In this document: positions 11,368 through 23,388 of the stretch, one piece after another
How positions within the stretch are numbered: position 1 is the stretch's first letter
Layout of the letters: each line of letters opens with the position of its first letter
NCBI GenBank assembly: GCA_001599295.1
Contig: BCGN01000003.1
Span: forward strand, 1,279,148 to 1,343,147
Length of the DNA stretch: 64,000 bases
From: Sporopachydermia quercuum
Lineage: Eukaryota; Ascomycota; Sporopachydermiomycetes; Sporopachydermiales; Sporopachydermiaceae
Direction of reading: 5' to 3'
The notes under the pieces: model-generated
The model's input: only the letters and a program-made list of their open reading frames with translations
The model's database searches: none
Told to the model about the DNA's origin: nothing
Position numbers and translations under genes: made by a program

Positions 11368-12647
11368 TTATGCTATTTTCTTATTGACATTGGTATACCC
11401 GATTCCCTTGATAAGCATCAACAATTCATCTTCTGAATCCTCTACCTCTCTCAACACTATTTCTTGTCCCATTAATGTTCTCACATCCCTACATAACACA
11501 ACAAAACTTTCATCAATAACCTTTGAACCAATTCTAAGTCTTCCAATGTCTTCTCGGCCTAAAATCATAAATACTGTTGCCAATGACAATTGAGAACCTC
11601 TACAAACACATCCATTGTAACTAACTTCCTGTAGTACATATTTTGCTATTGCCGTGCCTAGATCTTCTGGTACAGAACCCGGTTCACTCACTCCTTCAGC
11701 AGCATAACACCAGCCTTCTTTAGTTTCTGCAACAACAGTAATACCTGAGCCAGGACTCAAGCCCGATTCTTCTCCTCTGGCGACATCTGAGTAAATCATA
11801 GTATCACACCCAGTGGATTTCAAGACACTTCTCGCGGATTCTATCAGTCTATTTACAGTACTTGGCGATATTCTTGTCGAGTATGCAATACCTCTAACTC
11901 GATTGATTTTAGGTGTTTTCAATGCATGTAATGTTGTAGGTGTCGTGATGAGGTGGTCTAATTTGAAATGGACTTCTCCTCCTCCCAAAGGAGCCGACCC
12001 TCTTTTAACAATTCTCAGTTCCGGGCTTCTAATACCAAACTTCTCAATGACAGGGAACAGCGCCGTTCTTATATAATCGACTCCCAGATCTACTGAATTA
12101 TTGGTCACACCATTAAGAACGATTGAAAAAGGTTTCTTGGAAAAAGGCGCTAGATATAAAAGAGGCTCAATAAAATATCCTACGCTTCTTGTCTTAGGGC
12201 AATTGTGAGTATGAGAACCTCCAGTGATAAGTCCTGGTCGATAGATCACTGATGAACCCGTATAGGAGATTTCTATCACGGCACCATTTGTCACAGCCTC
12301 TAGAAGTCTGAGAAACGACACTTCATAATCTAGAGAGTAGATGTTAGTAAAGCAAGGATGCAATGAATGATCTCACTGTTGTTGTAGAATAATCACATAA
12401 TGTCTATCAGCTACATTTGTGTGTAGCCATGTATTCAGATATATATGGTTCATGCAAAATACTTCTTTCAGCGACAGCTACCAATTCCCCTCAATCTCAC
12501 CACATTTCCAAACAACCACTTACCTCTCAAACCAGGTTCTATATCGTCCGCTCTTATTCCTTCTATCTTAATGGGGTTACCAGATAATGTAGCCAATATA
12601 AGTCTCAGACGGAAGTTCTGATGAGTTTTGAACTTCAAAATAGCCAT
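11368..12647 (-). CDS. RCL1: Rcl1, RNA 3'-terminal phosphate cyclase-like protein
   Basis: Two exons on the minus strand, 12647..12524 and 12329..11368, give 361 residues (S. cerevisiae 367). The intron has donor GTAAGT, branch TACTAAC at 12349-12343 and acceptor TAG. Exon 1 encodes MAILKFKTHQNFRLRLILATLSGNPIKIEGIRADDIEPGLR, and exon 2 resumes DYEVSFLRLLEAVTNGAVIEISYTG with VIYRPGLITGG, the RTC/Rcl1 fold signature. C-terminal landmarks are RGEESGLSPGSGITVVAET and GSQLSLATVFMIL. Rcl1 is nucleolar, binds the GTPase Bms1, and acts in the SSU processome in early 18S pre-rRNA cleavage (site A2). It lacks cyclase activity in yeast. Confidence 0.95.
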
Positions 12648-13344
12648 GTTAATTACGTACTGCGACCGACGTTCCAATATGACTTTTCTTTATATCTACC
12701 TCCTGCTTTTCTTCTATTAGCCAATCTCCTCTACCAGTGAATCATTGTAATTCTTCTGCTAACTATTCTATCTACTCATGTATATAATCAGTAAAACTGC
12801 TATCTACATTTCACGATATCCTATATATGTTCCCTAACTAAATAAATTTTTTTAATTGTGGTTCAAACTTTAAATGCTATAAAAAGCGGAAACCCAAAAG
12901 TCTGGATCATTTCCGAACGTTATTTCTCAATTTTACAAAAACCTAACTCGGAAATTACACCTGTACACCCTTACACCAGATTTACCAGAATGCGTGAATG
13001 CATGTAGATATATATTATGAGAAGATATGTGATCGGTATTGGAATGTGTGAAGGGAAAATGTGCCAGGTTTTTGAGAACTTGAAAGGAAGGAATAAACGG
13101 CAGTTTACGAGTGAGTTTGGTTGTTATATTGAGCTGTGTTATTAGGTAGTTTTAAATAGTACTTTTAGTAGGATGAACTGATGATGGTGGGTTTGAATTG
13201 TTAAAAAATTTCAGCAGGCAACAGAGCAAGAGAAAAAGAGAGAAAGGCGGAACAAAGATACTGAATTCATAGGGACAATTGCATTTGCAGCTGAAAAGGA
13301 ACACAGTGTGGAAAAACAAGAGAAGAAGAGAAAGCGTCTACAAA
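12648..13344. other. Divergent promoter region RCL1 / TAF4
   Basis: About 700 bp. A consensus-like TATAAAAAG lies near 12879-12887 on the plus strand, and AAAAAATTTC near 13204 resembles a ribosome-biogenesis RRPE element. Purine-rich GAGAAAAAGAGAGAAAG leader-like sequence directly precedes TAF4. Confidence 0.35.
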
Positions 13345-14283
13345 ATGGTTGATAATTCGGGAGTCAAACGAACAGGATCTCAGATAGAACTTGCAGGAGG
13401 TGTGAAACGACAGAAAATAGGTGCTACTGGAGCTCGAACGGGGACTTCTACGCCAGACGTTGGTGGCGGAGGTACAACCGATGGAACAGCAAATAAAGGA
13501 GGTGGAGCTTCTCCACCAGCAGATCCAGAAAAGCTCACTGACGCTTTGTTAGCAGCAGGTGTTAATTTGAAAGAAGAAGAACAATTGCTTTCTTCTTCAA
13601 TTAATAATCTAGACGATCTAAAAGGAGATCCTAAATTTAGAAAGAAAGCAGCAATTAAAAAGTCAGAAGATGAAGAAACGATAGTTATGCCATTTTTAGA
13701 TCCAAGAGTGCTATTACCATTTGTAAACAGAATTATAGAAAGACATGGAATGAAGAAAATACAGAAGCAGAATCCAGAGTTACTTTTGCTCATATCTGTA
13801 TGTTGTGAAAGTTGGTTTAAAGGAGTTGTAGATGGGACCTTGACGTTAGCAAATCACAGACGGCGAACAAGAGGACCTATTCCGTCTTCACAGAGAAGTG
13901 AGACTTCTAAGGCACTGAAAGCATTGGCACTTAAAGAAAAAGAAGATGAAGAGAAAAGAGTCCAAAGACGAATTGCTCTTGGAATTGATTCTACAGTACT
14001 AGGTGTCAATCGTACAGGGCTTGAAGATACATTACATAGAGCCACAAATGAGACAGCTGCAATGATGACGTCTGCAAGAAAATACTCTTGGATGACATCT
14101 AGCAATACGCCAACGAAAAAAGTATCAGGATTAATTGCACCCAGAGGTGATAACGGTACAAGATTTAGGGAGCCTAAGGAGGAGAAATCTGTTACTATGC
14201 GTGATCTGTTAGGGGTACTTGAGACCAAGCGGTTTGGTACTGAACGGGCTGTTATTAAAGGCTATGCAAAGTTAAGAGATTGA
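13345..14283 (+). CDS. TAF4: Taf4, TFIID subunit
   Basis: A 312-residue protein. The ATG at 13345 (MVDNSGVKR) is chosen; the frame is open upstream but has no ATG. Residues 1-75 are Gly/Thr-rich low complexity. The conserved TAF4 domain follows: PEKLTDALLAAGVNLKEEEQLL, then a histone-fold-like region with FLDPRVLLPFVNRIIERHGMKKI and NPELLLLISVCCESWFKGVV, then a basic helix, and the terminal MRDLLGVLETKRFGTERAVIKGYAKLRD block typical of fungal Taf4. Taf4 pairs with Taf12 in the TFIID core and supports RNA polymerase II preinitiation complex assembly. It is somewhat shorter than S. cerevisiae Taf4 (388). Confidence 0.88.
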   Translation: MVDNSGVKRTGSQIELAGGVKRQKIGATGARTGTSTPDVGGGGTTDGTANKGGGASPPADPEKLTDALLAAGVNLKEEEQLLSSSINNLDDLKGDPKFRKKAAIKKSEDEETIVMPFLDPRVLLPFVNRIIERHGMKKIQKQNPELLLLISVCCESWFKGVVDGTLTLANHRRRTRGPIPSSQRSETSKALKALALKEKEDEEKRVQRRIALGIDSTVLGVNRTGLEDTLHRATNETAAMMTSARKYSWMTSSNTPTKKVSGLIAPRGDNGTRFREPKEEKSVTMRDLLGVLETKRFGTERAVIKGYAKLRD

Positions 14284-15078
14284 ATGCTTGATTTTGATTA
14301 GACTATGAATGAGTTGTGTATATTAGACGTTTATCTATTTGATAATTGAATTAATGACTGTTAAAAAGCTACATTGGCATGGGTCACGATGTTCCCCCGA
14401 CTGTAGGAATGGTATAAAGGGGTTAATGGCATGTAAACCTTGATATGATTTATTCCCATATGTTTTTATATTTATTTCATCACCAGTCAAGTAACATACA
14501 TGACTTAAGTTATACATCTCATTTCTTTTGCTGCTCTCTTTCTATACCAAGTGATCTACATACAACCCCCCTATTAAAGAGTTATAACATCTGTCCCATT
14601 CCGAGAACTAATTTCTATTAGAGTTTATAATTGTATGCATGATGTTGATTCATTGCATAAATATGAATATGCACATGCACACTTTTCTCCTTTTTGGTAT
14701 CTTACTTTCCTATTCAGTGCAAGTGTAAATACAGAATCACATCTTCCTAATGTTCTATTGTTCTAGCTTACTCTCTTCTTTTTTATGTCTTTGCTTTCGA
14801 AAGTTTTACCATTTCTAGTTTGTTGCTGATTAAATCAATGAATTCTCTGCAAGCAGATAGTATCAACAAGTTCAAATAGCTGAAGATTGCTTACAGAATT
14901 GCGAGGACAGCCTTTCAATAGATTCAAGAACCATAGCGTACTCATCTATTTACAGCAAAAAATCTACTACAAATCGTACTTACCTATCTACCACTCAAGG
15001 TTTACCTATCGTTATCATTGAAAGTAACAGTAATACTACTACTAGTAGAATCCATAATATACTACGAGAGCCCGAAAT
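14284..15078. other. Intergenic region TAF4 to YCS4
   Basis: About 800 bp between tandem plus-strand genes, holding the TAF4 terminator and YCS4 promoter. A short (ACT)n/(AGT)n tract near 15031-15047 lies shortly before the YCS4 start. No gene seen. Confidence 0.35.
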
Positions 15079-18000
15079 ATGGATTTCAACCTTGCAGAGA
15101 AACTATCGCAATTCCAGGCAGAGAGTCTGGATTCTTCTTCACCAAGCGATCCCGAACATATCCTTAACCATGTGACAGAAAACATAGCAATATCGCCTGA
15201 GGGAATTGCAAACGATGATACGTACGATTTGCTTGAAAATTTAGTGTTAGGACTAAAAGAACACCCTCCAAAACTACAAGGCCAAATTTCCTATCTGATA
15301 TCATCAGGACTCAAACTTCAGAAAGAATCATGTGCTTCTGTATTAGACTCAGCATCTATTGAATCTATTTCCGAGGTGAAAGTATATCTCGAAGCATATG
15401 CTTTCTTAGCTCATATCCTACTCATCAAACTAGCAGGCTTATACGAAGATCAGACAAAAGAAATGAGTGCGAAAAACTCAAAGAAAACTACTGTTATTAT
15501 GAAAAGCGTTGGAAAACTATTAGAAAACACTATGGAATGTATCTGCGAAGTATTGAAGCTTCATTTGTCGAAAATGTTTGTCACCACGCCTGAGAGAGAT
15601 ACATTTATTGGTCTGTTTACCAAACCAATGTATTTGCTCATGGAAAATGAAGTACTTATTCGAAGCACCAGTATCAAAATCTTTATATTCAAAGTGTTAG
15701 CTATGGCAGTTAAATTCCATGGACATACCTCTGCTGCCTTGATTTCTTTGACTCAAGGTCTTACATATTTTACCCATTTATCTAATGTCATTGCTGAATT
15801 TCTAGAAATCGTTTGCTCTCAATTCGATTATACACAATTAGCTGAAGAGCTATTAAGAGAAGTAAGCAATAAAACATATAATGCAAATGATAACAATGGA
15901 CCTAAATCAGTTGCAACATTTATCATCAAATTGTCAGAATTAGTTCCCAGAGTTGTATTAAAGCAAATGACTTTATTAGCTCTACTATTAGATAACAATT
16001 CCTTCACCCTAAGATGCGCTGTGGTTGAATCCTGTGGCAATATAGTTATTGAACTTTCGAAAGACGAAACCGAACTGGAAAGACATCAATCACAGGTTGA
16101 AGGTCTTATGGATTTATTAGAACAGAGATTCTTGGACCAGAATCCATTTGTTCGTTCAAGAGCTGTGCAAGCCTTCATAAGGCTGACTGGACTAGAAGTC
16201 AAGTTCACCAGAAGACGCCCTAGACTTACAGCTCTAGCCGTACAATCGCTAGAAGACAAATCCAGTGTTGTTAGAAAAAATGCCATCAAATTGCTTTCAA
16301 GACTTGTACTTAGTCATCCTTTTGGTTTGTTGCATGATACACAACTTAGTTTGAAAGAATGGCAAGTTCGTTTGGAAGATACTCAAGCAAAGGTCGACGA
16401 ATTGGAAGGCAATCATGAAGATACAGAAGCTGTGATTGAAAAACAAATATTGCTTGAAGAAACTGGCTATGAGGCGGATAGCTTAGAAGACGATGAAATG
16501 GATGGTTCTCATACGGAAGAAGACGAAGAAAACGACAATGATAATGATAATGGAAAAGAAGGAAAATGTGAGGTGGATCCTAACGTTTCATCTCCTCCTA
16601 CTAGTACCTCTTCTGACGCTAATGTCAACGAAATCTACAAGCTAAAGCTAACACTTCAATACTATAAAGAAGCAGTTGAGTTTATCAATTCGGTACATAA
16701 AGGAGCTGAAATTATCATGACACTTTTATTCTCTAAATACAAGCCAGAAGTTGTTGAAGCAATGGATTTCTTTGTTCTTATTGATGCTTATAACTTAGAC
16801 ATTGCCTCTGAAGGAGTAAGGAAAATGCTTCATCTCGTATGGATCAAAGGATCCAACGATGAAGGAACAAATATTGCTGATCATCTTATTGAATGCTACA
16901 ANGCACTGTTCCTTATCGCTCCTGATGAATTGGAATCAGAAATAGCTGAAGCCGCTTATATTGCTAAGAACTTAATTGGTTTAACATATGGTGCATCTAT
17001 TGCTGAGTTAACATCTCTAGAAAGACTATTAACACTTATGAGAGAAAAAGAACTTATCCCTGATAACGTGATTCATGTACTATGGCAGATTTATAACTTC
17101 CAGAAGAAAGAATTCTCGAAAACTCAAAGAAGAGGTTCCATTATCGTTCTAGGAATGATTGCTTTTGATGATTATAAAGTAGCCATTAAAGGCCATGAAT
17201 CACTATTGAATATTGGTCTTGGTGAACGAGGTAGAAAAGACCTCCAACTAGCTAAATACAGTTGCATTGCTTTACAGCGTATTATCAATCCAGAATTAAA
17301 GAAAAGGCTGAATAATCCTGAAAATCCTAATAAGATTCCTAGTGAACAAGTAACTATTCAAGCATTGACTGACTTCATTCTTATGTATCATGACAATCCT
17401 GAATGGTTCGGTGTTGCTGAGCAAGCTATCAACGCTGTTTATATCTTATCGTCCAATCCTAACTATGTGATGAGTGAATTGATCAAAGCAAAGGCCAAGT
17501 CGGTGTTTGCTCTTCCAGCTGTAGATACTAAATCTGCAGGTAAGACAATCAACCAAACCATCAGTTTGGCCCAGTTACTATTTATCCTGGGTCACACAGC
17601 CATCAAAACTTTAGTCTATTTAGACCTATGTGAGAACGAGTTCAAGAAGAAGAAACTTTCATCAGAATCAACAGAAAACAATAATAACGGCAATTCTGAT
17701 TCTACAAGGTCGCAGGAGGCTCAAAAGGAACTAGAAATGATTGGTGGTACGACAGAAGACGATTTTGCTGATGCCGTTATGTTCATCAAAGAGAACGAAA
17801 TCCTATACGGAGATCAGTCATTATTCTCTAGATTTGCACCATTGATTAAAACAATATGTGAGAACTTCAGTAGCTATCCTAATGAGATTTTACAATGTTC
17901 AGCGTCATTATGTCTGGCTAAGTTCATGTGTGTTTCTTCAAAATATTGTGAAGAGAACTTACCCTTATTGATCAATATAATGGAATCATCAGATAATCCA

Positions 18001-18555
18001 GCAATCAGAAGTAATGCTGTTGTAGGATTAGGCGATATGGCGGTGTCATTCAACAACCTCGTTGATGAGAACACCGATTTCTTATATCGTAGATTAACAG
18101 ACAAGAATATCATGGTTCAAAGAACGTGTCTAATGACAGTTACGTTTTTAATCCTTGCTGGGCAAGTTAAGGTGAAAGGACAATTATCACATATGGCTAA
18201 ATGCTTGGAAGATAAAGACCAAAGAATTAGCGATATGTGTAGGTTATTCTTCACTGAGCTTGCTACTAAGGATAATGCGATTTATAATGGATTTATTGAT
18301 ATTTTCAGTGGATTGTCTAATGATTCTACGTTATCAAAAGACGGCTTGAAGCGTATTATGAGATTCTTGCTTTCTTTCATTGAGAAGGAGAAACACCAGA
18401 AGCAGCTGATGGATAAATTGATGGTTAGACTTGGTAGATGCGATACTGTAGAACAATGGAATGATGTCGCCATGATGTTGACTGCATTGCCATGTAAGAC
18501 TGAGCAGGTGATAGAGGTTGTAAATGAGGGATTCAAATTGGTAGCAGCTAAATAA
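15079..18555 (+). CDS. YCS4: Ycs4/Cnd1, condensin HEAT subunit (CAP-D2)
   Basis: A single-exon gene of 1,158 residues. The start MDFNLAEKLSQFQ matches the family N-terminus. The protein is made of HEAT repeats (for example SVVRKNAIKLLSRLVLSHPF and NPAIRSNAVVGLGDMAVSFNNLVDENTDFLYRRLTDKNIMVQRTCLMTVTFLILAGQVKVKGQ). It ends with the condensin subunit 1 signature DKDQRISDMCRLFFTELATKDNAIYNGFIDIFSGLS. An acidic Glu/Asp/Asn linker occupies about residues 470-515. As part of the SMC2-SMC4 condensin complex it binds DNA and helps loop extrusion, mitotic compaction and rDNA segregation. One ambiguous base occurs near 16902. Start and stop look normal. Confidence 0.93.
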   Translation: MDFNLAEKLSQFQAESLDSSSPSDPEHILNHVTENIAISPEGIANDDTYDLLENLVLGLKEHPPKLQGQISYLISSGLKLQKESCASVLDSASIESISEVKVYLEAYAFLAHILLIKLAGLYEDQTKEMSAKNSKKTTVIMKSVGKLLENTMECICEVLKLHLSKMFVTTPERDTFIGLFTKPMYLLMENEVLIRSTSIKIFIFKVLAMAVKFHGHTSAALISLTQGLTYFTHLSNVIAEFLEIVCSQFDYTQLAEELLREVSNKTYNANDNNGPKSVATFIIKLSELVPRVVLKQMTLLALLLDNNSFTLRCAVVESCGNIVIELSKDETELERHQSQVEGLMDLLEQRFLDQNPFVRSRAVQAFIRLTGLEVKFTRRRPRLTALAVQSLEDKSSVVRKNAIKLLSRLVLSHPFGLLHDTQLSLKEWQVRLEDTQAKVDELEGNHEDTEAVIEKQILLEETGYEADSLEDDEMDGSHTEEDEENDNDNDNGKEGKCEVDPNVSSPPTSTSSDANVNEIYKLKLTLQYYKEAVEFINSVHKGAEIIMTLLFSKYKPEVVEAMDFFVLIDAYNLDIASEGVRKMLHLVWIKGSNDEGTNIADHLIECYXALFLIAPDELESEIAEAAYIAKNLIGLTYGASIAELTSLERLLTLMREKELIPDNVIHVLWQIYNFQKKEFSKTQRRGSIIVLGMIAFDDYKVAIKGHESLLNIGLGERGRKDLQLAKYSCIALQRIINPELKKRLNNPENPNKIPSEQVTIQALTDFILMYHDNPEWFGVAEQAINAVYILSSNPNYVMSELIKAKAKSVFALPAVDTKSAGKTINQTISLAQLLFILGHTAIKTLVYLDLCENEFKKKKLSSESTENNNNGNSDSTRSQEAQKELEMIGGTTEDDFADAVMFIKENEILYGDQSLFSRFAPLIKTICENFSSYPNEILQCSASLCLAKFMCVSSKYCEENLPLLINIMESSDNPAIRSNAVVGLGDMAVSFNNLVDENTDFLYRRLTDKNIMVQRTCLMTVTFLILAGQVKVKGQLSHMAKCLEDKDQRISDMCRLFFTELATKDNAIYNGFIDIFSGLSNDSTLSKDGLKRIMRFLLSFIEKEKHQKQLMDKLMVRLGRCDTVEQWNDVAMMLTALPCKTEQVIEVVNEGFKLVAAK

Positions 18556-18909
18556 TGCAATAAACTGCTGATGGGCAAATTTGTATTTTTAATCTATAGT
18601 ATATGATAGTACGATATGTAGTATAATAGTAATAGTTTTAATATCTACATAAAACAGTAATAGTAGTAGTAATGTATCATATAACACTATGTAAACATTA
18701 TTTTAAATTCGAATTTATGCTGTTCATTGCTTTTCATTAACTCACATTACTAACAAACTTCATCTCGATCTCTTACTCATATATATATAAAAAGACAGAA
18801 TCTCCAATCAAATCCATTAAAATTAAGATATTACTCTCCGCATCGTCTCTCCTCCTTTCAGGTCCTCACTGCTCTTACTCCTCTTTAAGATTGCCATATC
18901 CACTTGCTA
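18556..18909. other. Convergent spacer YCS4 / HEM15
   Basis: About 350 bp, very AT-rich, with (TAGTA)n-like simple sequence at 18600-18670 that probably contains both 3' processing regions. Confidence 0.4.
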
Positions 18910-20287
18910 CTACTGAAACATCTTCTTCTGAATTTCAAATCGATCATTAAATGGACATACAACGTCAAACTGTCGAGAATGTACCTCGCTTGATTCTAAA
19001 TGAGATTTGACAATGTCTGCCAAAGACTCAATGAATTCTGCATCGCCATTCATAGATTCTGCTCTCATAATCTTCTCTGGTTTCTTAGCCGTCTTAATCA
19101 GTTCAATGTCAATCTCATGCAATGTTTCAATATGATCCGATGTAAATGCAATAGGTACAATGATTAAATCATCATCGCATTTCTTTTGATAGTTATCAAC
19201 AACCTTTTGAGTTTGAGGACCTAACCATGGCTTAGGACCAACCTGAGATTGCCAACACAACATGTATCGATTAGAGAACTCCAGTTCCTGCATAACGGCA
19301 TATGCAGTAGCTGCAACTTCACCTGAATACGCGTCACCTAAATTAACGATCTCCATAGGTAGAGAATGAGCAGAGAAAAGGATCACTGCATTCTTTCTGG
19401 CTATAGGATCAGCAATTGTATCAAGCTTTTCCTGAATATGTTTCGCTACTACTTTGACAAATCCTTTGTGAGTAGGCCATCTGTCAATGAAACTCCATGA
19501 AATAGTTCTGTCAGGGTCGATTTCAGTACTTCGTTTATACAGCTCGTTAAAACTGCTTCCAGAAGTTGACCAGCTGTATTGAGGATACTGAGAAAATGCA
19601 ACAGCTCTTGTTATACCGTCAGATTTCATTTTAGCTAGAGTATCCTCAGTCAAAGGTTTAGCATATCGGAATGCAACATAAGGCTTATGAGGAGCTGTTG
19701 ATGGATTTATTTTATCTAGTATCTTACAAGTTTCTTCTACTTGGTATTCTGACCATTTTCTGATTGGACTGCCTCCGCCAATAGCTTGGTAGTACTTTTC
19801 AATCTTAGGTGTTCTCACAGTGGTGATGAATTTAGCAATTAGGTTTTGAAATCTACCGAATGGAATCAAATCTCCATCGCTCTTTGTTTGTTAGATGACA
19901 TTGTAATCAAATCGCTGAAATGACTAATATACTGGTACTAAAATAGCAGATAGTATCCAATTCTAAAAGCGAATATTTTACTTACAAATAGTCTGAATAG
20001 AAAATCTCTAGTTTCCGCAACAGTTGATGGACCTCCCATGTTCATGAATACAATTCCCTGTAATCGGTAGTAGTTAGTATCGTCTGGTATTCTGAGCGAG
20101 CGAGTGGATTAGCGCTGTTTGCGGGATTCCAATCTTCATATCTATTATCGTTACTTACTGTTCCTTTAGATGAGTCCATACATCTCTGATATCTGCTGAA
20201 GCATCTAATGAACTGAGCTGACTTCGAGACTGAGCTAGAAACTCCGAATTGTCTCATTATAATCACTGGTCTCNTAGTGAAATTCAT
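18910..20287 (-). CDS. HEM15: Hem15, ferrochelatase
   Basis: Three minus-strand exons, 20287..20159, 20057..19986 and 19881..18910, give 390 residues (S. cerevisiae 393). Intron 1 has donor GTAAGT, branch TACTAAC and acceptor CAG. Intron 2 has donor GTAAGT and acceptor AAG with a weaker branch candidate (ATCTAAC). Exon 1 is an Arg/Ser-rich mitochondrial presequence with an ambiguous base in codon 5. Exon 2 encodes GIVFMNMGGPSTVAETRDFL, the ferrochelatase start motif. Exon 3 resumes SDGDLIPF, then GGGSPIRKWSEYQ, the catalytic-His segment VILFSAHSLPMEIV, CWQSQVGPKPWLGP, and AFTSDHIETLHEID. The enzyme inserts ferrous iron into protoporphyrin IX on the matrix side of the mitochondrial inner membrane, the last step of haem synthesis. 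Confidence 0.95.
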
Positions 20288-21533
20288 GTAATATGTTTCT
20301 TTTCAAGTCTATCAAATACGTTCAACAGTTTCTGCTATTACCTGCTGTTATTACTGCTAGGATAAAGTCTAGTAGAACAATTGGCAAGTACACTACTACG
20401 GGAATGTCCCAGAAACTCCTGTGCTGATTCAAACTTGTCAATTGGAACGTAAACGCTTGATTTCCAGTCTCTTGATCTCACTTCTCTATCAATCCTGTCT
20501 ATTCTCTAAGTTGCTGTTCTATCTATTCGCAATTATACTGTCCAGTTCAATCACCAAAAGTTCCATCGCCATGCACTCACCACCTTTCACAACCAGAAAA
20601 CTATCAATCAAACAATCATACAACCGCTTTCTTCCGGCAATTGGTTCCTCAATTTTAATCCGAGTTTCCTTGTCCTTCTTTCCTTTTCTCCAGTTGTTGT
20701 TTATCACTGCCTTTCCGAGAACGCAAGCTTATCTCCGGTGTTTGACACAGTGAATTAATAATGGTTTTTTTTCTTCTTTAACAAAAACTGGTCTTGAGTA
20801 AGGTTTTAAAGTTGGCTCGGTTGCCGAATTAGATAGAATTTAATGATGTAATCAGTTAACGGCAATTGTTACTGGTTGCTTTTCGCTGGACAGGATGAAG
20901 GAATATTTGAAGCTAATCATAGAGATCTGAGGATATGGTAAAAGCGAATTGACTTTCTTGGCGTTGAATTGAATGAACTTTCAAGTTTATTCTTCTTCTT
21001 TTGATTGGTATCCGAAAAATAAATGAAATTGTAGGTTGGATAGATGAGAGATAGATTTTGCGCAAAACTTTCCGTTATTTGGTTATTATTTCCGGATCTA
21101 CTCAGATGTTTAATTGATGACGTAATNTATATTTTATCAGAAAATATATTGATTATATAATCAAATATTTTTATGAGCGCTTAGTGCGCAAGGTGAAATA
21201 TTATTGATTGTGCATAGAATTCGAAAGGAGGAGAAAGGAATTGATCTAAGACACCACTAACAGAAGTAAACAACAGAAAGCTCAGCAGGAATTAAAGTAT
21301 TGTAAATAGTGAGTTTATAATCATCAGCACCTATATATTGCGGGATCTGAATTATTGGTACTTCACATTGGTGTGAATGGTTCAGGATCTATGGTTTTAT
21401 TCATAGGATGCTTTTCAGTCATTGGCGANCGACATCTTTGACTTCATTATTGATCGTTGAGTTATTCAACGGATATTAAGCAACGAGTAGGATCAACATC
21501 CGTGTTCAATTATAGTTTCAGATTTCACTCAAA
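20288..21533. other. Divergent promoter region HEM15 / ALE1
   Basis: 1.25 kb with overlapping short frames on both strands (around 20421-20753) that show no domain and are probably noncoding. Two ambiguous bases near 21127 and 21429. Nothing else supported. Confidence 0.35.
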
Positions 21534-23388
21534 ATGGGTATTGCCGTTGTCGACTCATTTTATGCTTCTTTAGGTGAAGCGTTAGGCACCACAAGTGGTC
21601 AACTCAGGCTGATGACATGTCTATTTCTATCATATCCTCTATGTGGGACATTGAAAAGAATACCACCAGGGAAAAAGTATTCCAAGCAATTATTCATAAT
21701 TGCAGTTGCAGCGTTTTATCTGTTTGTTATTTTGTCGCTATTCAGTGGTATGAGAACATTACTTATCAGCTCCACATTCACGTACATTGTATCGCGATAC
21801 TACAAATCTTCATTCATGCCGTGGGTCAATTTACTGTTTCTTATGGGCCATTTGGCATCAAACCATTTTGCTGCACAGTTTTTCCCTCAGGAGTACAACC
21901 CTGATGAAATTGACATTACAGGTACTCAAATGGTGCTAGTCATGAACTTATCTGCTTATGGTTGGTCTGTTTATGACGGAAGACTCCCTGACTCAGCGCT
22001 ATCATCGTATCAAAGGGGTAGAGCGATTAAGAAGATTCCAACTGTTATGGAATACTTTTCCTATGTTTTCTTCTTTCCTGCTTTTCTCATTGGTCCCTCA
22101 GTGGAATATAACGATTTTGACAAATGGCTCACTTTAGAGATGTTTAATGATGGTAAACAGAAAATAGGTCAACCTGCTAGAATTCCTAGTAGCATTGGTC
22201 CTGCAATGTTCAAATTGTTTCAAGGTATTTTTTGGGTTTATGCATTTTTGAACAGCTCGATGCTTGCTTCTTTGGATTTTGCCTTAAGCACTGAGTTCTC
22301 CAAGAAAAGCTTTGTCTTCAAGATATTCTATCTATGGGTTCTAGGCTTTGTTTATAGATTCAAATACTATGGTGCTTGGTCTATCAGTGAAGGTGCTTGT
22401 ATACTTTCTGGTTTGGGATATAACGGCAAAGATAGTAAAACTGGTAAGATCAAATGGAACAGAGTTCAGAATATTGATATTCTGGCTTTTGAAACTGGTC
22501 AAAACTGTCACATATGTTTAGAAGCTTGGAATATGAACACCAATAGATGGCTGAAGAATTACGTGTATCTTCGTGTGACTCCAAAGGGTAGAAGACCTGG
22601 TTTCAGGAGTACACTTATTACTTTCATCACATCAGCATTTTGGCATGGAACTCGGCCTGGATATTATATGAGTTTTGCTACTGGTGCATTGATTCAAACA
22701 TGTGGAAGATACTATCGACGACATATACGTCCTATTTTCATGGAAGCAGATAAAGTCACCCCAGGAGCAAATAAGAAGTATTATGATATAATCAGTTATA
22801 TTGTCACACAGTTAGCATTTGGCTATTTAGTTCAACCATTTATGATATTAGATTTGGGACCCTCGTTGAAACTATGGGCTTCAGTATATGTAAGTGCTGC
22901 TTTACTGAATTAGGCTCCTTTGGGCCGTTTCTTTCCTACTTCCTATAGATTGCTAAAGATTTTTATTTTGGTACTAACAATTTTTCTAGTTCTATGTTCA
23001 TGTTCTGATGTTTGTCACTATTTATTTATTTAGTGGAGCTCAGAAGAAGAAGACAATAGCTTTCCTTGAGAAGTACTACCCGGCTGCAGAACCTTCACCA
23101 GCTCAAACAATTAAATCAACTAAACTTGCTGAAGTGCTGAAAGAGAAAGAAGATTATGAAAATAGTGAGCAAGTTTTCGGTGTCCCTGCTACTGGCTTCG
23201 ATGAAATCGGCATGGATGAAGTGGTAGCTGATATAAATGAAGCTAGAAAGGCTATACAAGACTGGAAAGAAAGAAGAGGGTCTGTAGCGGAGGAACAAGC
23301 TGTGCGAAATGCTTTTACTCAGTTACGTAATGATGTGCAGTCAAGCCTTAAAGGTGATTCTATTGCACCTGATAAGAAGGAAGATTAG
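21534..23388 (+). CDS. ALE1: Ale1, MBOAT lysophospholipid acyltransferase
   Basis: Two exons, 21534..22889 and 22990..23388, give 584 residues. The intron has donor GTAAGT, branch TACTAAC at 22972-22978 and acceptor TAG. Multiple membrane segments are visible (for example residues 52-72, 98-112, 175-190, 260-275, and FYVHVLMFVTIYLF just after the junction). MBOAT landmarks are the Asn-containing WNMNTNRWLKNYVYLRV (from residue 332) and the catalytic His371 in SAFWHGTRPGYY. Ale1 is the ER enzyme that re-acylates lysophosphatidylcholine, lysophosphatidylethanolamine and lysophosphatidic acid in the Lands cycle. The C-terminal 100 residues are a charged cytosolic tail. The CTG codon in the invariant RWLKN motif shows that CTG encodes Leu here. 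Confidence 0.93.

Noticed and set aside
15828-18578. Several minus-strand frames inside YCS4
   Set aside because: Antisense shadows of a conserved gene.
20421-20753. 110-codon frame in the HEM15/ALE1 promoter region
   Set aside because: Leu/Ser-rich composition typical of random AT-rich DNA; an overlapping frame exists on the other strand.
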